From: DAOUJH01 sp965248955
GTDB lineage: Bacteria > Chloroflexota > Dehalococcoidia > Lucifugimonadales > QGNO01
DNA length: 64,000 nucleotides
Assembly (NCBI GenBank): GCA_965248955.1
Contig: OZ252212.1
Span: 1,054,001 to 1,118,000 of the forward strand
Direction of reading: 5' to 3'
Made by a program: the position numbers and the translations under genes. The notes below the pieces were generated by a model. It did no database searches and was not told where the DNA came from. It worked only from the letters and a program-made list of their open reading frames with translations. How positions within the stretch are numbered: the first letter of the stretch is position 1; each line of letters starts with the position of its first letter. Positions 45,033 through 53,362 of this stretch are shown one piece after another.

Positions 45033-45785
45033 TCAGGAGACGCCGTATACTTCCAGCACTTCTTCAGGGAAATCAGCATTGGTGTATACACGCTGGATAT
45101 CATCAAGCTCCTCCAACCTGTCCATGAGTCTGAGGGTCTGTTCCGCCTGCTTACTCTCCAGGAGTAGAGTAGCCTTGGGCACCATGGCCAGCTCGGCGCG
45201 GACTATAGCCGCTCCGGCATCTTCCAAGGCCTTCCGCACCTTCTCGAATGAGGCAGGGTCGGCGCGCACCTCTAGAACTCCCTCGTCTTCCTCAAAATCG
45301 TCGGCCCCGGCGTCTATGGCCAGCAACGTTAGGTCTTCAGCCCTGTCCTCTGAAGCTTCCACCACCACAACTCCCCTGGTATCAAAGTTCCAGGCCACGC
45401 AACCCGGTTCGCCCAGATTTCCTCCACCTTTGGTAAAGGCATTGCGCACCTCCGACACGGTGCGCTTGGCGTTGTCGGTGAGCGCCTCCAGCATGATGGC
45501 CGCGCCCCCGGGACCGTATCCCTCGTAGACCACCTCGTGCAAGGAGTCCTGCCCACTTTCGCCGGAACCACGGCCAATGGCGCGCTCTATATTGTCGTGG
45601 GGCATATTGTTTTCTTTGGCCTTCTGCATTGCCAGGCGGAGCCGCACGTTCATTTCAGGATCTGAGCCCCCCTCGCGGGCGACCACGGTAAGCTCCCGAG
45701 CCAGCTTGGTGAATAGCTGGCCGCGCTTGGCATCATTTGCCGCTTTGGCGCGTTTTATTGTGGACCATTTTGAGTGACCAGACAT
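45033..45785 (-). CDS. YebC/PmpR-family protein
   Basis: A 250-residue YebC-family protein, opening with SGHSKWSTIKRAKAANDAKRG and GRGSG in the middle, as in this conserved group. Members are reported as transcriptional regulators and as factors relieving ribosome stalling. It heads the ruvC-ruvA operon, a very common arrangement. The ATG at 45785 has a moderate AGGGG. Confidence 0.92.
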   Translation of the reverse strand: MSGHSKWSTIKRAKAANDAKRGQLFTKLARELTVVAREGGSDPEMNVRLRLAMQKAKENNMPHDNIERAIGRGSGESGQDSLHEVVYEGYGPGGAAIMLEALTDNAKRTVSEVRNAFTKGGGNLGEPGCVAWNFDTRGVVVVEASEDRAEDLTLLAIDAGADDFEEDEGVLEVRADPASFEKVRKALEDAGAAIVRAELAMVPKATLLLESKQAEQTLRLMDRLEELDDIQRVYTNADFPEEVLEVYGVS

Positions 45786-45911
45786 AAGCCGTACCCCTGC
45801 TCACTTGTAGGGATTGATATTTCGATTCTACCATCTGCCCAAAATAGGGGTCAAAGAAGCCGTCCATATGCCGGATTCGGATATTGTGCTGCTGGCCTAA
45901 CGCATCATTTC

Positions 45912-46403
45912 TCAAAGCGACCTCTCCTGCCACAGCTTATCCACCGTGCGAATTACCAAACCCGTGTTAAAACCACGCCTTCTCAGGTAATTGCCCATGC
46001 GGCGCCTGAATGTTCCCTTATCTACGCCTAGCAAGGTGTTCAGATGCCGTCTGCCTGCTTCGTATGCGCTTGTCTCATCGTCCATACCCGCGGTAACGGA
46101 CTCAGCCAGCTCCTTGGATACACCCCTATGGCGCAGTTCATGGCGGATGAGGGTTGCGCTGCGTGGTTTGCGTGCTTCACGGCCCTCCTTCCAAGACCTG
46201 GCAAAGGAAGCATCGTCCAAGTAACCCATCTCTTCCAGGCGGGACACCGCTTCTTCAACGGCTTCCGCCGAGAACCGCTTACTGAGGCGCTGACGCATCT
46301 CTAGCCGGGTTCTCGACCGGTAGGATAGAAGACGCAGGCCGGACAGGTACGCCCTTTCAGATTCAGACATGCCGCTTTGCTCACGCCGGCTGTGCCAGGC
46401 CAT
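45912..46403 (-). CDS. recX: Regulatory protein RecX
   Basis: A 163-residue RecX, which controls RecA filament assembly. It consists of three-helix repeats (LRLLSYRSRTRLEMRQRL and so on). The ATG at 46403 has GGAG six bases upstream and lies 19 bases after the recA stop; ATG 46370 is a shorter option. Co-transcribed with recA. Confidence 0.88.
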   Translation of the reverse strand: MAWHSRREQSGMSESERAYLSGLRLLSYRSRTRLEMRQRLSKRFSAEAVEEAVSRLEEMGYLDDASFARSWKEGREARKPRSATLIRHELRHRGVSKELAESVTAGMDDETSAYEAGRRHLNTLLGVDKGTFRRRMGNYLRRRGFNTGLVIRTVDKLWQERSL

Positions 46404-46422
46404 TGAATGCTCCGACGTACCG

Positions 46423-47478
46423 CTAAGACTCCTGCGCCCCGCCGTTTTGGGCAACCGCTCCCACCGGAGCGGGCATCCTGGCCGCCGACGCTATCTCGGC
46501 GGCAGTCCGGATATCGGCTTCAAGCTTCCGCATCAGATCGGTATCTTTGGTCAGGAACCCTTTGGCGTTCTCCCTTCCCTGGCCAAGCCGGGTATCACCG
46601 TAGGAGTAAAACGCGCCGCTCTTGGTCAATATGCCGTATTCAACTCCCAGGTCCACCAGATCTCCCTCCAAGCTGATCCCCCGGTTGAACATGATATCGA
46701 ACTCAGCGGAGCGGAAGGGCGGCGCCACCTTGTTCTTGACAACCCTGGCGCGTACCCGGCTGCCTGTCACGTCACTACCCTGTTTGATGGACTCGATGCG
46801 GCGCAGGTCGATGCGTACCGAGCTGTAGAACTTCAGGGCACGGCCACCTGGCGTGACTTCCGGGTTCCCGAACACCACGCCCACCTTTTCCCGGAGCTGA
46901 TTGATGAAGATCACCGTCGTATTGGAGCGTCCTATAGCCGCGGTGAGCTTGCGCAAAGCCTGCGAGAGAAGGCGAGCCTGGAGGCCGACGTGGGTATCAC
47001 CCATGTCCCCTTCCAACTCGCTGCGAGGCACCAGGGCCGCCACGCTGTCTACGACTACCACGTCCACAGCGCCACTGCGCACCAGGTACTCTACGATTTC
47101 GAGCGCCTGCTCGGCATCGTCCGGCTGAGATAGATAGAGCGCATCTACGTTGACGCCGCACCGCGCCGCATAGCTCTTTTCCAGAGCGTGCTCAGCATCT
47201 ATATAAGCGGCGGTGCCGCCCTGACACTGGGCCTGCGCCGCGATATGATAGGCGAGCGTCGTCTTGCCCGACGACTCAGCTCCGAATATCTCGATGACAC
47301 GGCTCCTTGGCACGCCTCCCACTCCCAGTGCAATGTCCAGCGATAGGGAACCGGTAGGTATGGCCCTCACCGATGTATCAATCTCAGCTTCACCAAGGCG
47401 CATGATGGCGCCCTTGCCGAAGCTGCGCTGGATTTGACTTATCGCAAGTTCTAACGCCTTTTCTCGTTCAGCGGTCAT
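46423..47478 (-). CDS. recA: Recombinase RecA
   Basis: A 351-residue RecA. Walker A is GAESSGKTTLA, the DNA-contacting L1 and L2 loops follow, and ALKFYSSVRIDLRR is the family signature. The ATG at 47478 has GGAGGAGCT directly upstream; the frame opens 30 bases earlier without support. Followed by recX. A strong promoter lies about 100 bases upstream. Confidence 0.96.
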   Translation of the reverse strand: MTAEREKALELAISQIQRSFGKGAIMRLGEAEIDTSVRAIPTGSLSLDIALGVGGVPRSRVIEIFGAESSGKTTLAYHIAAQAQCQGGTAAYIDAEHALEKSYAARCGVNVDALYLSQPDDAEQALEIVEYLVRSGAVDVVVVDSVAALVPRSELEGDMGDTHVGLQARLLSQALRKLTAAIGRSNTTVIFINQLREKVGVVFGNPEVTPGGRALKFYSSVRIDLRRIESIKQGSDVTGSRVRARVVKNKVAPPFRSAEFDIMFNRGISLEGDLVDLGVEYGILTKSGAFYSYGDTRLGQGRENAKGFLTKDTDLMRKLEADIRTAAEIASAARMPAPVGAVAQNGGAQES

Positions 47479-47567
47479 AGCTCCTCCAATCTTGCGGCAT
47501 GGTAGCACGCGCTCCTTAGGCCAACAATACGCTGCTGTTATTCTCCTGCCTTTAGAACGCCCGTGCT

Positions 47568-47596
47568 ATTAAACGCTAAAAGCGCGTCGCTGTCAA
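47568..47596 (-). promoter_or_regulatory. Promoter of recA-recX
   Basis: On the minus strand TTGACA (47596-47591), a 17-base spacer and TTTAAT (47573-47568). A palindrome CGCT-AAA-AGCG (47574-47584) fills part of the spacer and may be an operator. I see no classical LexA box. Confidence 0.6.
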
Positions 47597-47616
47597 GTTG
47601 ATACCTTTGACACCAC

Positions 47617-48183
47617 CTACGAAGGCAGATTCAAATGGTATTGGCCTACTGGTGCCGGTCCAAAGCGACGCTTCCTGGGCTTCCTAGGCCGTTCTAATGC
47701 CCTTATGGGGTCGACAACCAACCTCTGGATCTCTCTATACAACTTATCTGGTGGGTAAGTCTTTACACTGTGAGTGGAGAGCCTTACGATGCCATCCTCA
47801 TACTCATGAAAGAATCCTAGCCAATTCTCTCTATTGACTAGGATTTTGCCCAAAGAAGTAGTCGGATCTTGCTGGGGCCCGCCGTTGATCTGGATGACCT
47901 GTCCCCCGTTCTCAAAGACCTCGAAGTAGAGCTTCAGTCTCGTCTGCTTATCCTTGAACTTGTCATGGCAAACTAAATATCGGCGGTGCCGTCTGGCCCA
48001 CTTGACGATGTCTGTATCGTCATGAATATTTACTTCTGTTATCTCAGGGGCAAAAACGACGTCAAACCCCACGGCTTTAAGATAGGGCACCAATAGTGCA
48101 TTTACATCAGCATCAAGTATCAGGCGTTCTAATCTAGGCGGAAATCCCCGCCGCCGCCCTGTCGAGGCTACGCTCAAAGTCAA
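47617..48183 (-). CDS. DUF5615 (PIN-like) family protein, candidate toxin
   Basis: A 188-residue PIN-like protein of the DUF5615 / Mut7-C related group: LILDADVNALLVPYLKAVGFDVV at the N-terminus supplies the first acidic residues, and HDDTDIVKWAR and VCHDKDF-like VCHDKFKD the next. Members are putative RNases paired with DUF433 antitoxins. The start is TTG at 48183, overlapping the partner gene by 50 bases. The extended C-terminus (RKPRKRRFGP) is basic and unusual. Confidence 0.65.
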   Translation of the reverse strand: MTLSVASTGRRRGFPPRLERLILDADVNALLVPYLKAVGFDVVFAPEITEVNIHDDTDIVKWARRHRRYLVCHDKFKDKQTRLKLYFEVFENGGQVIQINGGPQQDPTTSLGKILVNRENWLGFFHEYEDGIVRLSTHSVKTYPPDKLYREIQRLVVDPIRALERPRKPRKRRFGPAPVGQYHLNLPS

Positions 48184-48787
48184 TGGCCTTTCTTAGATGG
48201 AGTCGTGGAATGGTTGAATATAGGCTTACTAACCAGTTGAGGCTTATCCCTTGCCCAAACATCATCGCAATGATCGCTGTAGGCACCCGTGTATTTCTAA
48301 TTACTGGTTGCCCTTCCATGACGTGAAGGTCAATTTCCACGTAGCCTGCAAAACTCCTGGGCACCAAGAAAACGGCTTCTTCCTCGAACAGCTTTGGAGC
48401 CAGCAGTTCCATCATCTTTTGCCCATGAAGTGTAGCGACGGTCGTGTCCCATTCATCAGGCTTAAGGGCATATACTGAATTGTTCATCACAAAGACGTGT
48501 GCATCTTGCCAGCCAGAACTTGTTGGTGGCCCGAATCGGTTATAGAGATGTCGCAATGCCGTTGCGACTGACCGGAGATTCAAGCTCTTATCCCGTAGTC
48601 CACGTAACAACTTGGCGATAGCGAGATCTGCGTATGAGTAGCCTTCTTGCTCTTTTCCGCTCTCTCCAATGACCTGGACAGACGGAGCAATTATGCCCTT
48701 AGTCTTCCAATAGTAGAGAGTACGCGAAGGAACTCCGGCCAGCCGAGAAACCTGAGATGTAGAGTAAAATCCCTGCCATTCAACCAT
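48134..48787 (-). CDS. MerR-type HTH fused to a DUF433 domain, candidate antitoxin
   Basis: A 217-residue protein. Residues 1-80 are a MerR-type helix-turn-helix (STSQVSRLAGVPSRTLYYW, GIIAPS). Residues about 155-205 match DUF433 (GQPVIRNTRVPTAIIAMMFGQGIS), the antitoxin partner of PIN-like DUF5615 proteins. The layout suggests an autoregulating antitoxin. The frame starts at ATG 48787. It overlaps the next gene by 50 bases, as typical of two-gene modules. Confidence 0.7.
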   Translation of the reverse strand: MVEWQGFYSTSQVSRLAGVPSRTLYYWKTKGIIAPSVQVIGESGKEQEGYSYADLAIAKLLRGLRDKSLNLRSVATALRHLYNRFGPPTSSGWQDAHVFVMNNSVYALKPDEWDTTVATLHGQKMMELLAPKLFEEEAVFLVPRSFAGYVEIDLHVMEGQPVIRNTRVPTAIIAMMFGQGISLNWLVSLYSTIPRLHLRKAIDFERSLDRAAAGISA

Positions 48788-48976
48788 GACAATCTAACCC
48801 CACTCTGATAAAATCAAAATGCGGTTGTTTGCATCCCAGTAGAATTGTAACTGTGGGGACATCTGCCAATGCTCCTCACAGTATGGGGAACCTAGTGGGC
48901 AAGTAACATCAAGATACTACTATATCCCTCCAGCCGTTGTCCTTTGAGCAAGCCATAGAGGTTTTAGCCAATTCTT

Positions 48977-49234
48977 CTAAGCAAACGATTTCTCAGGCTG
49001 AGGAGTCCGACCGTACCAAAGAAGTCGTCCCTGAGTCTGAGACATCAAAGAAGCGAACCGCTCAGCATCAGAAACCTTACGCCGATTGAATCGGAAGTCA
49101 AACTCGCTTAGATCCATCGGTAAGTGACCTTCACTGACGTGATGGAAGACTCCGTACACCCCCCTCTTTAGAGTATTCCAATAGCTATCGATTGTCTGCG
49201 TGTGGATGTCTCCCCGCACATACTCGACTTCAGG
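48977..49234 (-). pseudogene. Remnant of an IS1595/ISXO2-like transposase
   Basis: About 80 codons match the C-terminal part of ISXO2-like transposases: HTQTIDSYWNTLKRGVYGVFHHV (with the conserved tail EFDFRFNRRK). A stop codon lies in frame just upstream and no N-terminal half is found, so it is a dead fragment. I see no terminal inverted repeats nearby. It lies beside the toxin-antitoxin-like pair. The adjoining stretch 48788-48976 holds no gene. Confidence 0.75.
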
Positions 49235-49304
49235 TCAACTGTTTTCCTTTCATAAGGCCCCTTGCGCGGTGTCAAGTATCCAATTGCCAGTTGAGTTCCC
49301 CCAG

Positions 49305-51041
49305 CTAGAATTGCCTGTACCGGTTTACAATCGGCATACGGCGGTCGCGCCCGAAGTTGCGAGGTGTTATCTTTATTCCCGGCGGCGACTGGCGGCGTTT
49401 GTACTCACTTCCATCGACAAGGCGGACCGCTCTTTGCACAGTGGCCTCGTCGTAGCCGGTGGCAAGGATTTCGCTATATGTTTTGTCGTCCTCCACGTAT
49501 GCCTTCAATATGGAGTCCAGTACGTCATACGGTGGTAGAGAGTCTTGATCACGCTGGTCAGGCCTTAGCTCCGCGCTGGGCGGCTTCTCAATCACCGAGT
49601 CCGGCACCACCTCTCTCCCCTTCGCCTCGTTTACATGACGGGCCAGTTCGTAGACAAGCGTCTTGGGTACGTCCTTGATCACCGCGAACCCCCCGGCCAT
49701 GTCGCCGTACATGGTGCTATAGCCAGTGGCCAGCTCGCTCTTGTTGCCAGTGGTCAGCACCAGCCAGCCGAACTTGTTGGACAGCGCCATCAGGATATTG
49801 CCGCGCACCCTGGCCTGAAGGTTCTCCTCAGCAACGCCGGATTTCGTGTCGCGGAACGGTTCCTCCAGCATGCCCAGGTAGGCGCCAAAGGCGGGCTCTA
49901 TGGGCACGGTCATCATTCGGATACCGAGATTCTCCGATAACAGTCTGCTGTCGACCACGCTCCCTTCCGAAGAGTAGCGAGAAGGCATGGAAACGCCGAT
50001 CACGTTCTCCTTACCCAAGGCGTCCACGGCGATCACCGCCGTAATCGACGAATCAATGCCACCGGAGAGGCCCACAACCACCTTCTGAAAGCCGCTCTTT
50101 GTCACATAGTCATGGGTTCCCATGACCAGCGCCTGATAAACTTCGGCAACCGGTCCTAGCTTTGCCGTTTCCTGCCGGGGTAGAGGTGGCTTGGCGGCGG
50201 CGGTGTAGCCGGATATGTGGAACCTGACCGGCTCACCTATCTCCTTCAGAGCCTCGCATTCCTCCTGGTGAGACTTGCCACGGTTCTGACGCGCCTGTGA
50301 CAGAGGATCCATATCCAGGTCGACGAAAAGCAGTTCCTCCCTGAACTGATTCCCCCGCAGCAGCAACTTCCCGTCGTGGTCGAACACCACGCTGTCACCA
50401 TCGAAGACCAGCTCATCCTGGCCGCCAACCATGTTGGTGTATGAGACGATGGCCTGATTATCCACGGCGCGCTTGGCCAGCATCTCATGCCTGTACCCGC
50501 TCTTGCCTGCGTGATACGGCGATCCGTTGATGTTGACGATGAGCTCAGCGCCGGCGCTGCACTGAGCATTGGTGGGGCCTACCTCGTACCAGATGTCTTC
50601 GCACACATTCACGCCTACCTCGACGCCTCTGATGGTGTAGACGGGGCACTCGCGGCCCGACTCGAAGTATCGCTTTTCGTCAAAGACGCCGTAGTTGGGC
50701 AGGAACATCTTGTGGTAGACGTCCACAAGCTCGCCGTCAGAGGCCAGCGCCGCCGCGTTGTAGACCTTCCCCTCTTTTTCATCGGCAAAGCCAACCACCA
50801 CCGCTATGCCACGGCTGGCTTTCACCACTTTGTCCAGGTAACGAAGGTTGTCCTGGATGAACTGCGGTTTGAACAGCAGGTCCTCAGGCGGATAGCCGGG
50901 AACGGCCAGCTCCGTGAACGCGACAAGGTCAGCCTTCAAAGAACGCGCCTGCTCAATGTACCCGGTGATTTTGGCCGTGTTGCCCTCCAGGTCTCCCACC
51001 GTGGGGTTGATCTGGGCCATGGCCAATCTGAAAGTCCGCAT
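49305..51041 (-). CDS. nadE: Glutamine-dependent NAD synthetase
   Basis: A 578-residue two-domain enzyme that amidates nicotinate adenine dinucleotide. The N-terminal nitrilase-type glutaminase has its Glu (FTELAVPGYP), Lys (YHKMFLP) and Cys (VNVCEDIW). The C-terminal synthetase domain has the PP-loop GLSGGIDSS. Full length for the glutamine-dependent form. It completes NAD synthesis with nadA and nadC elsewhere in the window. Confidence 0.93.
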   Translation of the reverse strand: MRTFRLAMAQINPTVGDLEGNTAKITGYIEQARSLKADLVAFTELAVPGYPPEDLLFKPQFIQDNLRYLDKVVKASRGIAVVVGFADEKEGKVYNAAALASDGELVDVYHKMFLPNYGVFDEKRYFESGRECPVYTIRGVEVGVNVCEDIWYEVGPTNAQCSAGAELIVNINGSPYHAGKSGYRHEMLAKRAVDNQAIVSYTNMVGGQDELVFDGDSVVFDHDGKLLLRGNQFREELLFVDLDMDPLSQARQNRGKSHQEECEALKEIGEPVRFHISGYTAAAKPPLPRQETAKLGPVAEVYQALVMGTHDYVTKSGFQKVVVGLSGGIDSSITAVIAVDALGKENVIGVSMPSRYSSEGSVVDSRLLSENLGIRMMTVPIEPAFGAYLGMLEEPFRDTKSGVAEENLQARVRGNILMALSNKFGWLVLTTGNKSELATGYSTMYGDMAGGFAVIKDVPKTLVYELARHVNEAKGREVVPDSVIEKPPSAELRPDQRDQDSLPPYDVLDSILKAYVEDDKTYSEILATGYDEATVQRAVRLVDGSEYKRRQSPPGIKITPRNFGRDRRMPIVNRYRQF

Positions 51042-51147
51042 GCCTGAATTGTAAGCAGGGGGAACGGGGAAGTCTAGTTAGGATGGGTTATCCGATGTAC
51101 TCCAAAAACTCTCCCACCAATATGTTAAGCTTACCTGGATCATCATT

Positions 51148-51897
51148 ATGACTGAAGAACATCAAATAGACAGGCGTATGGCTCTCCTCATAGACGGAGA
51201 CAACGCTCAAGCGTCTCTGGTGGCGAACATCCTTGCCGAGGCCAGTAAGTACGGTCTGGTCACCATTCGCCGCATCTACGGCGACTGGACTACTCCCAAC
51301 ATGAATAGCTGGCGAGAGTCGCTCCAGCTTCACGCCTTCCAGCCAATCCAGCAGTTCCGCTATACAAAAGGCAAGAACGCCACGGACAGCGCCATGATCA
51401 TCGACGCCATGGACATCCTCTACGAGACCGTGGTCAACGCCTTCTGTCTTGTTTCCAGCGACAGCGATTACACCCGGCTCGCCACGCGCATTAGGGAGAA
51501 GGGCCTGTTCGTCATGGGAATTGGGCGGAGAGATACCCCTCGTTCCTTTGTCAACGCTTGCGAAGTCTTTGTCTACACCGAAAACATATCTCCAGAGAAG
51601 GCTGAGGTATCGCCTCAATCCCCTAACTCCGCCAGCCAGGCGCCGGACCCTGTGCCACTTCTCAAAGCGGCTCATGACCTGGCGGCATCGCACGACGGCT
51701 GGGCGTCCCTGGGCGCTATCGGTGAGAGGCTCCGGCAGCTCGATCCGGGCTTTGATCCCCGCACTTACGGCCAGAAGCAACTATCCGGCCTTGTAAAGGC
51801 GCATACCAAAGATTTTGAAGTTAGGGCATCTGAAACGCGCGGCCCTTTCCATGTCCGGATCAAGCAGCAAAGGCGCCAAACGGCTAGGAAGAAATAG
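51148..51897 (+). CDS. NYN-domain protein with C-terminal LOTUS/OST-HTH domain
   Basis: A 249-residue protein. Residues 10-150 form a NYN (PIN-like) domain with the acidic sites LIDGDNA, KNATDSAMIIDAMD and SSDSDYT, suggesting a metal-dependent RNase. Residues about 168-235 form a LOTUS/OST-HTH domain (LLKAAHDLAASHDGW, VKAHTKDFEVR). Such proteins, related to LabA and MARF1, act on RNA. There is no Shine-Dalgarno, so initiation may be leaderless. It overlaps the gltD end by 14 bases. Confidence 0.88.
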   Translation: MTEEHQIDRRMALLIDGDNAQASLVANILAEASKYGLVTIRRIYGDWTTPNMNSWRESLQLHAFQPIQQFRYTKGKNATDSAMIIDAMDILYETVVNAFCLVSSDSDYTRLATRIREKGLFVMGIGRRDTPRSFVNACEVFVYTENISPEKAEVSPQSPNSASQAPDPVPLLKAAHDLAASHDGWASLGAIGERLRQLDPGFDPRTYGQKQLSGLVKAHTKDFEVRASETRGPFHVRIKQQRRQTARKK

Positions 51898-53362
51898 ACC
51901 GCGATAGGGTGCCGGGCAGGCTGCGAGGCAGCTTGGTCGAGCCCATGAGGTACTTGTCCATGTGGTGCGCCGCCTCCCGACCCTCCGCAATTGCCCACAC
52001 CACCAGCGACTGGCCTCTCCGCATGTCTCCGGCGGCAAAAACGCCGGGTACGCTGGTCATGTGGCTCTCATCCGTGGAGACGTTACCACGTACGTCATAG
52101 GCCACTGCAAGCTGCTCCAGCAGACCCTCTTGCTCCGGGGAAACAAACCCCAGGGCCAACAATACCAGGTCTACTTCGATTTCAAATTCGCTGCCAGGTA
52201 CCTCGTTCATCACGGGCCGGCCCGTCTCGTCCGGTGTCCCCCATTCCAGGCGTACGGCACGCATCCCCTCCACTCGCCCGTTGTTGCCGTAGAAGCCCTT
52301 GGTCAGGATGCTGTAATCGCGAACGCCGCCCTCATCGTGAGCCGCGGAAGACCTTAAAATCAGCGGCCAGTAGGGCCACGGCTCATCGTTGGAACGTTGC
52401 AATGGCGGCTCCGGCAGCAACTCGTACTGGTACACAACCTCGGCTCCCTGACGGTGCGCCGTTCCCAGGCAGTCGGCTCCCGTGTCGCCGCCGCCCAGGA
52501 TCACCACGCGTTTGCCCTCCGCACTAATCCTCTCCTCAGGGGCGACAGTCTGACCCGCTATTATCCTGTTTTGCTGCGATAGATAGTCCATGGCCAGATG
52601 AATACCTTCAAGGTCGCGCCCCGGTATCGGTAGTTCCCTGGCCTTGGTGGCTCCGCCTGTCAAACAAACGGCGTCGAAATCCTGCAGCAGGTCTTTCGCA
52701 GTGACGTCAACACCCACGTTCGTGCTCGTCCTGAAGATGACTCCTTCCTCGGCCATGATGTCGACGCGGCGCTGCACCACGCTCTTCTCTAGTTTGAAAT
52801 CGGGAATGCCCAAGGTGAGGAGCCCGCCAACGTATTCGTCCCGCTCAAACACCGTGACGGAGTGACCGGCGCGGTTCAACTGCTGGGCAACAGCCAGTCC
52901 AGCGGGCCCTGAACCCACTACCGCCACTTTCTTGCCCGTTCTAACCTGCGGCGGCTCCGGTTTTATCCAGCCTTCCTGGAAGCCTCTCTCTGCTATGGCG
53001 TTCTCTATATACTCAATAGTCACGGGATCCTGGTTTATGTTCAGCACACAAGCCTCTTCACAGGGAGCGGGACAGATGCGGCCGGTGAATTCAGGGAAAT
53101 TATTGGTTGCGTGGAGCATATCCAGCGCCTGCTTCCAGCTGTCCGTATAGACCAGATGGTTCCAGTCCGGGATGATGTTTCCCAGTGGGCAGCCCGTATG
53201 GCAGAACGGCACAGCGCAGTCCATGCAACGGCCTGCCTGATCACGTATGCTTTGCACAGGCCATTCCTGGTAGAACTCCTTCCAGTGCTTGACCCGTTCC
53301 GTTATTGGCTCCCGGTTGGGGCTTCTTCGGCCCAGATGAACAAACCCCAGCAGCTTACCCAT
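51884..53362 (-). CDS. gltD: Glutamate synthase small subunit
   Basis: A 492-residue NADPH-dependent GltD. N-terminal Fe-S cysteines are in CMDCAVPFCHTGCPLG, followed by the NAD(P)/FAD Rossmann motifs GSGPAGLAVA and GGGDTGADCLG. It delivers electrons to GltB. Its ATG lies within the last 8 bases of gltB (ATGGGTAA), giving translational coupling. Final gene of the glnA-gltB-gltD operon. Confidence 0.94.
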   Translation of the reverse strand: MGKLLGFVHLGRRSPNREPITERVKHWKEFYQEWPVQSIRDQAGRCMDCAVPFCHTGCPLGNIIPDWNHLVYTDSWKQALDMLHATNNFPEFTGRICPAPCEEACVLNINQDPVTIEYIENAIAERGFQEGWIKPEPPQVRTGKKVAVVGSGPAGLAVAQQLNRAGHSVTVFERDEYVGGLLTLGIPDFKLEKSVVQRRVDIMAEEGVIFRTSTNVGVDVTAKDLLQDFDAVCLTGGATKARELPIPGRDLEGIHLAMDYLSQQNRIIAGQTVAPEERISAEGKRVVILGGGDTGADCLGTAHRQGAEVVYQYELLPEPPLQRSNDEPWPYWPLILRSSAAHDEGGVRDYSILTKGFYGNNGRVEGMRAVRLEWGTPDETGRPVMNEVPGSEFEIEVDLVLLALGFVSPEQEGLLEQLAVAYDVRGNVSTDESHMTSVPGVFAAGDMRRGQSLVVWAIAEGREAAHHMDKYLMGSTKLPRSLPGTLSRSISS

